20,993 nucleotides of DNA from JANQUM01 sp047630355 (lineage in GTDB: Bacteria > Bacteroidota > Bacteroidia > Cytophagales > Spirosomataceae). A program made the position numbers and the translations under genes. How positions within the stretch are numbered: position 1 is the stretch's first letter; each line of letters starts with the position of its first letter. The notes under the pieces are model-generated. The model did not search any database and was not told the DNA's origin. It saw nothing but the letters and a program-made list of their open reading frames with translations. Location of the stretch: contig JBLHXN010000062.1 of NCBI GenBank assembly GCA_047630355.1, positions 1-20,993 on the forward strand. Reading direction: 5' to 3'. Below, piece after piece: positions 8,268 through 15,216 of this stretch.

Positions 8268-9326
8268 ATGAACAGGATAAAAATGCGGAAAGGAAAATTA
8301 GCCTTAGGGTTGTGTATCGGCTGTTTATTCGGAGTTTTTTCCTGTGAAAAGGACGAAGCCGTTGTTGAGAAGAAAAAAGTGGATTATCCAGCGGCGTACG
8401 TGGTCAATGCTGATAATACTATTTCGGTTATAAACCTGCTTACTCAATCTGTTGACACCACATTTTTAATTTCTTCCGAGGGCAATAGTTTCGCTCATCA
8501 TATATATAAAAATCCCGATAATACTCATTTGGCTGTCGCGTTACCGTCGGTTGACCTTTCTAACGGGCACGATAAGTTGCACGATATTGATTCTTTTGGA
8601 GGAGTTGTAGTTCTGAAAGCTTCCGACGGAACATTCGTTTCAGACATCATAACCGCCGAAGCCAATCATAACGCTATTTTCTCTCCCGATGGAAATGAAA
8701 TTTGGACAGGTTTAATGAGTCACGATTCTCCAATCGTCAAAGTTTACGATTCGTACGGGCTTATTAACGTAGCTGCAATTCCGGTTGGAACGGATGCCTC
8801 GGAGGTTACTTTTTCTTCGGATGGTAAAATCGCTTTTGTGGCGGCTCAGGAAAGTTCTTTTGTTTACGCAATTGACGTGAAAATGAAAGAAGTGGTAAAG
8901 CAGATAAAGGTTGACTTTTTCCCAACAAACGTTTGGCCTGGAACAGATCGGGTCTTTGTTGAAAATAAGAACCGTCACTCCATAAATATTATTAATACTA
9001 AAACTTTAAAAGCTGAGGAAGCCATTGACCTCGACTTTGAACCGGGCTTTACGTTATTCCACGAAAAGAGCAAAACTTTGTGGATCTGCGACGCTAAGAA
9101 TAATCAAGTCCGATTATTTTCGAAAAGTGGTTCTGCTTGGAATGAAGTTGAGAAAATCAAAACCGATATTGATGCTCACGCCATCGCGATTTCTGATAAA
9201 TACGGAATTGCGTTGGTCGTAAATCAGCGATCAAACACAGTTTCTGTGATTGATCTGGTTACCAGAAAAAAGCTGAAAGAGATTGTAGTGGGTTTAAAAC
9301 CGAACGGAATCGTTCTGATTGAATGA
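8268..9326 (+). CDS. YncE-like beta-propeller lipoprotein, predicted surface-exposed
   Basis: The 352-residue protein starts with a lipoprotein signal peptide; VFSC (residues 23-26) gives the lipidated Cys26. The residues after it, EKDEA, fit the x-K-(D/E)2-x lipoprotein export signal described in Capnocytophaga, which sends lipoproteins to the cell surface. The rest has repeated blade-like units typical of YncE/YVTN seven-bladed propellers: AYVVNADNTISVINLLTQ near the start, FSPDGNEIWTG, FSSDGKIAFVAAQ, and VVNQRSNTVSVIDLVTRKK near the end. Such propellers bind ligands or partner proteins, and several are cell-surface or metal-linked; no catalytic motif is apparent. An alternative start is Met6 (8283). 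It follows the SGNH gene by 4 bases, and its TGA stop directly abuts the stop of the convergent DUF2911 gene. Confidence 0.8.
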   Translation: MNRIKMRKGKLALGLCIGCLFGVFSCEKDEAVVEKKKVDYPAAYVVNADNTISVINLLTQSVDTTFLISSEGNSFAHHIYKNPDNTHLAVALPSVDLSNGHDKLHDIDSFGGVVVLKASDGTFVSDIITAEANHNAIFSPDGNEIWTGLMSHDSPIVKVYDSYGLINVAAIPVGTDASEVTFSSDGKIAFVAAQESSFVYAIDVKMKEVVKQIKVDFFPTNVWPGTDRVFVENKNRHSINIINTKTLKAEEAIDLDFEPGFTLFHEKSKTLWICDAKNNQVRLFSKSGSAWNEVEKIKTDIDAHAIAISDKYGIALVVNQRSNTVSVIDLVTRKKLKEIVVGLKPNGIVLIE

Positions 9327-10157
9327 TTAAAGTGTTTTGGTTTTCAGATTCAAAATTGTAGCGTCTACTGTATTGCTAAAAAACTCATAAACAGGATTTT
9401 CTTCGCCTAACTCTTTCGCTCTTGAAGCACTTGCTAAAGCTAATTTGTACTTTTCTAAAGAATACTCAATTTGTGCTTTGATCCAATTATTCCTAAATGT
9501 TTCGCTTAGCACAATTGACTTTTCTATGTAGTTCAGAGCAAGTTCGAGGTTCTGATTTTTCTGTAAAAGATATTCAGCCGCTTGTTGCAAATTACCCGCC
9601 ATCTCATTGCTTTTAATCGCGATTGCTTCCGTAACGGGTAAGATATTATTGACTTTAACGTTCAGGATAATCTCGGTGGTTTCCCATTGAAAGTGAAGCT
9701 TAGAGGCTTCGTCTGTGATATCTGAGAAGAAGATAGTAAAAGTTTCGGTGAATGGTATTTGCTTGGAAGGAACTTTAAGAGAGTATAGGGGGAAGGTATT
9801 CACGAAGGTTTCTTCGCTGACTTCTAAATCTTCTAAGAGATAAACTTCCCAGGTCTTAATGCCCGGACGAGTCATAATTGCGTAAACTCCGGGAAAAATC
9901 GTTGTTCCTTCGATTTCAATTTCGTTCGGGATTTCAATTTTAGTGGAGGCATTTGCTCCCGTTCGCCAGACTTCCTGAAAAGGCACTAAATTCCCAAATA
10001 CCTTTCTTCCCTTGACGCTTGGTCTCGAAAATTCCAGATATAACTCGGTTACTCCAATAGTTTGGGCGATGCTTGCACCCGGACTTGGTTGTGGTGTTAG
10101 CTGAGCGTGTGAAGTGAACAGAACGAAGATGAAGATTGACGTTAATTCGAATTTCAT
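9327..10157 (-). CDS. Secreted DUF2911 protein with C-terminal TPR-like helices
   Basis: The 276-residue protein has a signal peptide ending near SHA-QLTPQPSPGA (cleavage after about residue 18). Residues 20-170 match the DUF2911 pattern common in Bacteroidota: the PSPGASIAQTIG start, FSRPSVKGRKVFGNLVPF, VWRTGANASTKI and the IFPGVYAIMT block. The fold is probably a beta sandwich; the biochemical function of DUF2911 is not known to me. Residues about 190-270 are helical with paired-helix periodicity (AAEYLLQKNQ..LALNYIEKSI..YKLALASASRAKELG), as in TPR-like repeats. The start overlaps the stop of the upstream S8 protease gene by 4 bases (ATGA), so it is probably translationally coupled and may act on or with the protease outside the cytoplasm (inference). 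Confidence 0.82.
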   Translation of the reverse strand: MKFELTSIFIFVLFTSHAQLTPQPSPGASIAQTIGVTELYLEFSRPSVKGRKVFGNLVPFQEVWRTGANASTKIEIPNEIEIEGTTIFPGVYAIMTRPGIKTWEVYLLEDLEVSEETFVNTFPLYSLKVPSKQIPFTETFTIFFSDITDEASKLHFQWETTEIILNVKVNNILPVTEAIAIKSNEMAGNLQQAAEYLLQKNQNLELALNYIEKSIVLSETFRNNWIKAQIEYSLEKYKLALASASRAKELGEENPVYEFFSNTVDATILNLKTKTL

Positions 10158-11776
10158 TTTTTAATAAATCGTTTTGAAATTGATTTGTTTGCATCTTCAA
10201 CCGACAGAAAATAACTACCGCTTGGTAAATTATCTATTTCGGTGAGTAAAGTAAAGGTTAAATTTTGCGATTCTACTTCCTGAGTTTTTCTTCCTAAGCT
10301 ATCAAATATTTTAATTCTAAGCGGTGGCGTAAACTCCGGGTCGGTGATGATTGCTTTCAAAGAATTTTCGTCAGAAACCGGGTTAGGATATATGAACAGC
10401 GTCTCGCCTGAGTTTTGTACTACTTGTTCAAATTCTGCCAATTCTTTTACTCTCACAAAGTTTGGAATTCCGTGACCCAAAAACTCGTCGGGATTTTCGT
10501 ACTGAGAACCAGATTTAATGATCAACTCACGAATTTTCATTGCCGAAAGGGTAGGGTAAGCTTGTTTTACTCCGGTAGCTAAACCCGCAATAAGAGGAGA
10601 AGAGAAAGAAGTGCCGCTGCTCGAACCCACTGTATTATTCGTTCTTCCAACGGTGGTTGAAAGCCCCATTGCCGCTACTTCCGGTTTTACCCGACCGTCG
10701 GCGGAAGGACCAATTGAACTGAAAGCAACATATTCTTCGTTTGCCGTGACTGCACCCACCGCAATAACCGAATCAGCATCTGCTGGTGCGGTTATTCTTC
10801 GCCATGAATTTCGTCCTTCGTTTCCGGCAGAAGTCACCACAATTATTCCTTTACTTGCCGCCCAATCTGCTGCTTTTGTAATCAATGTTGTGTTACCATC
10901 AAGGTCACTGATTTCGTAATTTTGGGTGGGATTATCAAAGCTGTAATAACCTAATGAGGAATTGATAACATCAACTCCTAAACTGTCGGCTTTCTCGGCC
11001 GCGAGTAGCCAGTAAAGTTCTTCAATTCTCGTTTCCGAAAATACATCTTCGGTTCTGAACAACGCAAAAGCCGCTCGTGGAACTGCACCGACGAAGGTCC
11101 CGTGCTGATTTGCCGCCAAGACGCTTAAAACGTTCGTTCCGTGGCTGTGGTCGTTTATAACACTCGGTTCATCCGAAACAAAATCCCAGGTCGCCAGTAA
11201 ACGATTATCGCTATACAGGGATTTGAAAATATCAAGATTCTGTGCGTTTTGAAAACCGGAATCAAAAATACCTACTAATACTCCCTCGCCTAAGAATCCT
11301 GCTTCGTGCATTTTATCAATCCCGAGCATCTTGTTTTGAATGTCAGACAATCCGAAGTCGGCAGTCGTAGTTTCTTCAAATTTTGATTTTTTTGCTAAAG
11401 CTTCATTTGCAAATGCCGCATTCTTCAAATCTCCGCTCCACAATAAATCCTCGAAGAAAGACTTAGATTGAATTAGATTAAGCTGGGCATCGGTTGCTTT
11501 GATTAGCACACCATTTAGCCACTTTGAAGTATATCTTACGGGCGTGATTTTATTTATTTCTTCAACGTAAATTTTACTAACTGGTAAATCCTGACTGGTG
11601 ACGTCGATTTTCTGAACGATTCTTCTGTTGATTGCCCGTTCTGATAAAAAAGCCGCTGGTTTATCCACCGTGAAATCAGATGCGGGTTTATCTTTGAATA
11701 AAATGAAATAGTCTTTCTGCTGGGCAGAAAGACTAAAACAGCCGAGAAATAGACACCAAACCAGTAAAATTCTCAT
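10154..11776 (-). CDS. Subtilisin-like S8 serine protease secreted by the type IX system
   Basis: I place the start at the ATG at 11776. This gives 540 residues beginning with a textbook signal peptide (MRILLVWCLFLGCFSLSA, then QQ). The frame is open to an earlier ATG at 11809, but that adds a charged 11-residue extension overlapping mnmA. The S8 catalytic triad is visible, numbered from the chosen start: Asp172 in GIFDSG, His212 in HSHGT, Ser390 in GTSFSSP, with oxyanion Asn319 in SAGN. Residues about 20-110 look like a subtilase propeptide. The last ~80 residues (from FIYPNPVSDEN) form a type A T9SS C-terminal domain, removed after transport across the outer membrane. The protease is therefore predicted to be released or attached to the surface. 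It sits 8 bases downstream of mnmA and overlaps the DUF2911 gene by 4 bases. Confidence 0.93.
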   Translation of the reverse strand: MRILLVWCLFLGCFSLSAQQKDYFILFKDKPASDFTVDKPAAFLSERAINRRIVQKIDVTSQDLPVSKIYVEEINKITPVRYTSKWLNGVLIKATDAQLNLIQSKSFFEDLLWSGDLKNAAFANEALAKKSKFEETTTADFGLSDIQNKMLGIDKMHEAGFLGEGVLVGIFDSGFQNAQNLDIFKSLYSDNRLLATWDFVSDEPSVINDHSHGTNVLSVLAANQHGTFVGAVPRAAFALFRTEDVFSETRIEELYWLLAAEKADSLGVDVINSSLGYYSFDNPTQNYEISDLDGNTTLITKAADWAASKGIIVVTSAGNEGRNSWRRITAPADADSVIAVGAVTANEEYVAFSSIGPSADGRVKPEVAAMGLSTTVGRTNNTVGSSSGTSFSSPLIAGLATGVKQAYPTLSAMKIRELIIKSGSQYENPDEFLGHGIPNFVRVKELAEFEQVVQNSGETLFIYPNPVSDENSLKAIITDPEFTPPLRIKIFDSLGRKTQEVESQNLTFTLLTEIDNLPSGSYFLSVEDANKSISKRFIKK

Positions 11777-11784
11777 AGCTAATT

Positions 11785-12888
11785 CTATTTTATACTTTTT
11801 GTGATCCAACCACCACCAATAACGTCGTCTCCTTCGTAAAATACCGCAGCTTGTCCTGGTGCAACGCCTGTTACCGGCTCATCGAAATCAATTCTTATTT
11901 TATCGTCACTCAATTGAGTTACTCTTGATGAAACTCCTTCGTGCTTGTATCGAATCTTCGTCGAAACGGTTACGTCTTTGCCGTATAAGTCGTCGTATTT
12001 TAACAAGTTGATTTTTTGTATCTCTAAGCCGTTACGCTCTAATTGCTTGTCACGACCTAGTACAACTTCGTTGGTCTCTTTTCTAATATCGGTCACAAAC
12101 GCTGGATAGCCCAATGCGATACCTAAGCCTTTTCGCTGACCAATGGTGTAGAAAGGATAACCTTCGTGTTGCCCAAGTATTGTTCCGTCTTCCATTACGA
12201 AGTTTCCGCCTTTAACTCGTTCTTCAAGTCCGTCTACTCTTCTTTTCAGGAATCCCCGGTAATCGTTATCGGGCACAAAGCATATTTCGTAAGATTCCGC
12301 TTTGCTAGCTAACTCGAAGAAACCTCTTTCTTTTGCCATTTCACGAATTTCCTTTTTTGTCAAATTGCCCAATGGAAGCACGGTACGGGAAAGACTTTCC
12401 TGGGAAACTCCCCACAACACGTAGCTTTGATCTTTGAGCGAATCAACTCCTTTCGAGACGATGTAACGTCCGGCTTCTTCACGGATATTTGCGTAATGTC
12501 CGGTAGCGATGTATTCGCAGCCTAAAAGGTCGGCACGTTTTAAAAGAGCGTCCCACTTAATGTGCGTGTTGCACATCACACACGGATTCGGAGTTCGGCC
12601 TTCTAGGTACTCACCCGTGAAGTAGTCAATGACTGCATCGCCAAATTCTTCTCTGATGTCTAATATATAGTGGGGAAATCCTAACTGAACGGAGACGTTC
12701 CGGGCATCATTGATAGAGTCTAAGCTGCAACAACCCGTTTCCTTCTTAGAACCGCCTGATGAGGCGTAATCCCACGTTTTCATCGTCATTCCGATTACTT
12801 CGTAGCCTTGTTCGTGCAGTAAAACTGCCGCTAATGAACTGTCAATACCGCCACTCATGGCGACCAAAATTCTTCCTTTACTTTCCAT
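11785..12888 (-). CDS. mnmA: tRNA-specific 2-thiouridylase MnmA
   Basis: MnmA thiolates U34 of tRNAs for Lys, Glu and Gln, using sulfur relayed to an active-site Cys and ATP to activate the uridine. The PP-loop SGGIDSS (12-18) binds ATP. NPCVMCN (101-107) supplies Cys106, matching catalytic Cys102 of E. coli MnmA. SYEICFV (199-205) supplies Cys203, matching E. coli Cys199. ATGHYA (128-133) and GQRKGLGIA further on are family motifs. Length (367) is normal and the start at 12888 gives the expected short N terminus. The secretory protease gene begins only 8 bases after its stop, so a housekeeping tRNA enzyme leads an operon of two exported proteins. A possible -7 box lies upstream at 12933-12940. 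Confidence 0.97.
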   Translation of the reverse strand: MESKGRILVAMSGGIDSSLAAVLLHEQGYEVIGMTMKTWDYASSGGSKKETGCCSLDSINDARNVSVQLGFPHYILDIREEFGDAVIDYFTGEYLEGRTPNPCVMCNTHIKWDALLKRADLLGCEYIATGHYANIREEAGRYIVSKGVDSLKDQSYVLWGVSQESLSRTVLPLGNLTKKEIREMAKERGFFELASKAESYEICFVPDNDYRGFLKRRVDGLEERVKGGNFVMEDGTILGQHEGYPFYTIGQRKGLGIALGYPAFVTDIRKETNEVVLGRDKQLERNGLEIQKINLLKYDDLYGKDVTVSTKIRYKHEGVSSRVTQLSDDKIRIDFDEPVTGVAPGQAAVFYEGDDVIGGGWITKSIK

Positions 12889-12932
12889 AATTACTGCAAG
12901 GATTAAAAGTCCTTCGTATGATTTTTTATATT

Positions 12933-12940
12933 CAAAGTTA
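12933..12940 (-). promoter_or_regulatory. Possible -7 box for mnmA
   Basis: Read on the minus strand this is TAACTTTG, an exact match to the TAnnTTTG -7 consensus of Bacteroidota, 44 bases before the mnmA start codon. No TTG appears at the usual 17-21 base distance upstream, so it is only a half match. Confidence 0.3.
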
Positions 12941-12972
12941 GCAACAACTTAGCAGGTATTATAGTTCTTGGT

Positions 12973-12980
12973 TAGTTTTG
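12973..12980 (+). promoter_or_regulatory. Possible -7 box for the TrpF-like gene
   Basis: TAGTTTTG fits TAnnTTTG and is identical to the better-supported box at 4295-4302. It ends only 13 bases before the ATG, which would leave a leader of a few bases. No well-placed -33 TTG is seen. It is a weak call. Confidence 0.27.
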
Positions 12981-12993
12981 CCGAAAAAAGTAT

Positions 12994-13572
12994 ATGCTAA
13001 CAAAGTCAATTTACGTTTCTGGAGTTAATAATTTGTCTGATGCCCGCTATTGTTCGGGAATGGGAGTGGACTACATTGGAGTAAATGTAGACGAGGAAAG
13101 CTCAAGCTACTTGCCAATCGAGAAATTCAACGAAATTAATGGATGGGTAGTGGGAGTGAACTGGATTGTGGAATCTGGAGCAACTGATTTTAATAAATTA
13201 CTTGATAAATGTATTAAGTACGACATAAAGCGTATTTGTGTCAGCGATGCAAAGGTGGCTCGGGGCTTTATTGAAAACGGTTACGAAGTAATCATCAAAA
13301 CAGACGAATTACCCGCCGAATCGGCTAATTCACCAGAAACACTTGGTTATGAAATTGCATTCTCCGAAGAACTTCTGGACGCATTTGAAGGTGGTTCGAT
13401 GTCAGTTAATTCACCCATTTATTTAAGCGGTGTTATATCACCTGAGAATTTAGAACGAATAAATTCTGTCGAAAGCATTTACGGTGTAATATTGATCGGA
13501 GGTGATGAACTGCGACCAGGCTTTAAAAATATGGATGCCCTTATTGATGCCATTGAAGTATTTGAGGATTAA
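12994..13572 (+). CDS. TrpF-like beta/alpha-barrel protein lacking the isomerase catalytic residues
   Basis: The 192-residue protein aligns by eye with phosphoribosylanthranilate isomerase (TrpF). IYVSGVNNLSDARYCSGMGVDYIGVNVD (6-33) follows the family's first strand and helix, and IYLSGVISPENLERI (142-156) with GGDELRPGFKN (169-179) follows its C-terminal phosphate-site region. The functional residues do not match. The general-base Cys is Ser9, the substrate-binding Arg of the SPR motif is a Ser (SSSYL, 36-40), and the LLD...GGTG segment with the catalytic Asp is not recognisable. It is therefore unlikely to catalyse tryptophan synthesis, and no other trp gene is nearby. It may be a pseudoenzyme or bind another phosphorylated ligand. 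The frame is intact and family-like throughout, so it is under selection and not a decaying gene. Confidence 0.65.
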   Translation: MLTKSIYVSGVNNLSDARYCSGMGVDYIGVNVDEESSSYLPIEKFNEINGWVVGVNWIVESGATDFNKLLDKCIKYDIKRICVSDAKVARGFIENGYEVIIKTDELPAESANSPETLGYEIAFSEELLDAFEGGSMSVNSPIYLSGVISPENLERINSVESIYGVILIGGDELRPGFKNMDALIDAIEVFED

Positions 13573-13680
13573 ATAACGTTTATCAAGTTGTTTTACCTCT
13601 CGTGTAGTTTGTAATACATAGTACTATTTTTTTGCTGTGATTTGCAACTGCACAAATTATGGACAAACTAAATTACAAAC
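13573..13680 (+). other. Intergenic leader upstream of pspC
   Basis: This 108-base AT-rich gap is the longest in the window. TTG at 13588-13590 and TAGTTTG at 13605-13611 resemble promoter elements, but the -7 box lacks one base of the TAnnTTTG spacing. ATTTG (13640-13644) and CAAAT (13653-13657) form a short inverted repeat. I see no terminator for the TrpF-like gene. Confidence 0.3.
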
Positions 13681-14184
13681 ATGGCATCTAAATCACTTCA
13701 TCGCATTGTCGGGACTGACACGCAATTAGGCGGCGTCTCGCTCGGATTGGCAGACTACCTGAATATTGACGTTACAATTGTCCGGGTAGTTTTTGTAATA
13801 ATGATATTTACACCCTTCCCCGCAATAATTACGTATTTAATTCTCTGGGCAGTACTGCCCGCATATTCTTCCTCTACACAATTGATCACTGATACCTCGT
13901 TTAACCGTGAGTTTCAGGATCAGGTTTTTAATTCAAACAAATTTCAAATGAACAACAAGAACAGACAAGGTAGCTTAGTTGGCGGAGCCGTTCTGATCAT
14001 CTTAGGCGTGATTTTTTCATTCAAAACCTTCTTCGACATTAATCTTTTTAAATTTATTGGGCAGATGTGGCCCCTGTTCCTAATAGCATTGGGCGTTTGG
14101 TTAGTAGTGCGGGAAAAACCTTCAGACAATGACCCATTTGATAACGATTCTATTGGTGGCTCTAATTCAGACTTAATCGATTAA
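13681..14184 (+). CDS. PspC-domain membrane protein
   Basis: Residues 1-60 match the PspC domain: an N-terminal LHRIVGTDTQLGGVSLGLADYLNIDVTIVRV pattern, then a transmembrane hairpin ending LILWAVLPAY. In proteobacteria PspC senses envelope stress and binds PspA or PspB; Bacteroidota PspC proteins are less well characterised. Residues about 98-147 add two more membrane segments (GGAVLIILGVIFSF and MWPLFLIALGVWLVV), of the kind found at the N terminus of LiaF/LiaI-like proteins (DUF5668-like). The tail is acidic and Asp/Asn/Ser-rich. The LiaF-like gene follows after 18 bases, so the two probably form an operon and act in membrane-stress signalling (inference). Translation starts after an AT-rich leader without an obvious -7/-33 pair. 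Confidence 0.85.
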   Translation: MASKSLHRIVGTDTQLGGVSLGLADYLNIDVTIVRVVFVIMIFTPFPAIITYLILWAVLPAYSSSTQLITDTSFNREFQDQVFNSNKFQMNNKNRQGSLVGGAVLIILGVIFSFKTFFDINLFKFIGQMWPLFLIALGVWLVVREKPSDNDPFDNDSIGGSNSDLID

Positions 14185-14202
14185 TATATAAGATTACGAA
14201 CT

Positions 14203-15216
14203 ATGAAAAATTATTCAAAAGTAGTTTTAGGCGTTATATTAATCGTTTTGGGAGTTGTTTTCTTAGGGAACAATTACAACTGGTTTAGTATCGACGTCTC
14301 ATTTCGTCACATCGCCAAATGGTGGCCGCTGCTGCTGGTAGTCGGAGGAATCGGGGTTTTCCTGAACCCAGACCGACGATTAGCAAATCCGTTAACTGTT
14401 CTAGCAATATCATTCGCTATTCCGCTCGCTTTATTTGCGGCCGCAAATGATGGTGTAGAAAGGGTAGAACGTTCTTTCAAGTTAGACGCATTCACAGATG
14501 AAAATGAACCTGATAGAAACGAAAGTTATGGTTCGGACGAGGATAGCTACAACCCAAAATCAAGCACTTCAAACCAACGTAAGGTACAAAACTTTAATAT
14601 TGAGAATCAACTTGGTATCGAACGGGCGAAGTTAGATTTTGGTGGAGGAGCGGCAGAGTTCTTTCTTGAAACAACAAAAGACAATCTCTTTGAAGCAAAG
14701 ACAGTATTGACCAAAGGAAGTTACAAACTTGAGTCAGATAAATCGGGTTCAAACGTAGAAGTTGACTTTGATATGATTGATTCAGACACTAGGCACGTCA
14801 ATGTGAACGATGATATAGATTTTGACAACGACGTCTACATAAAATTGAATCCAGCGGTGCTATGGGACATTAGGTTGGGAATTGGAGCCGGCGATCTTGA
14901 CTTTGATTTTAGTAAGTTCCGAGTTGAAAGAATCAAAGTTGAAACTGGAGTAGCGGCTATCAAAATCAAATTGTCAGATTTACTTAAAGAAGTAGAAGTG
15001 GACGTAAAGTCTGGTGTTGCTAAAGTGAATATTGAAGTTCCGAAAGGTGTAGGTTGTAGAATTGACTTGAGCGGAGCTATGAATACCAAAAACTTTAGTG
15101 GATTCAATAAAATTGACAACGACCGCTGGGAAACAAGTAATTTTGACTCAGCTAAAAAGAAGATTTATATTGACTTAGACAGCGGTTTGACTTCGCTAAA
15201 TATTTCAAGGTATTAA
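14203..15216 (+). CDS. LiaF-like membrane protein with C-terminal beta-solenoid domain
   Basis: The 337-residue protein begins with three membrane segments (about 6-24, 40-54 and 63-83). The first two repeat the VLGVILIVLGVVFLG...WWPLLLVVGGIGVF pattern shared by LiaI/LiaF and PspC-associated proteins. A charged linker (about 84-125) leads to a domain of short regular strands: AKLDFGGGAAEF, LGIGAGDLDFDFS, VETGVAAIKIKLS, VDVKSGVAKVNIEVP and LDSGLTSLNIS. This is the right-handed beta-helix or toast-rack style fold of LiaF C-terminal domains (DUF2154-like). LiaF inhibits the LiaRS two-component system in Firmicutes; no kinase or regulator gene is in the window, so the partner here is unknown. The stop overlaps that of the convergent permease gene by 4 bases. 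Confidence 0.78.
   Translation: MKNYSKVVLGVILIVLGVVFLGNNYNWFSIDVSFRHIAKWWPLLLVVGGIGVFLNPDRRLANPLTVLAISFAIPLALFAAANDGVERVERSFKLDAFTDENEPDRNESYGSDEDSYNPKSSTSNQRKVQNFNIENQLGIERAKLDFGGGAAEFFLETTKDNLFEAKTVLTKGSYKLESDKSGSNVEVDFDMIDSDTRHVNVNDDIDFDNDVYIKLNPAVLWDIRLGIGAGDLDFDFSKFRVERIKVETGVAAIKIKLSDLLKEVEVDVKSGVAKVNIEVPKGVGCRIDLSGAMNTKNFSGFNKIDNDRWETSNFDSAKKKIYIDLDSGLTSLNISRY

Noticed and set aside
9302..9315. Short hairpin GAACG-GAAT-CGTTC at the end of the propeller lipoprotein gene
   Set aside because: Only five base pairs with no following T tract, and it is inside the coding sequence, so it is not a credible terminator.
11777..11809. Earlier ATG for the S8 protease
   Set aside because: It adds 11 charged residues ahead of an otherwise ideal signal peptide and overlaps the end of mnmA.
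13659..13691. Tiny upstream frame (10 codons) overlapping the pspC start
   Set aside because: The ATG is out of frame with pspC and the peptide has no regulatory features such as repeated codons or a paired attenuator; chance is the simplest explanation.
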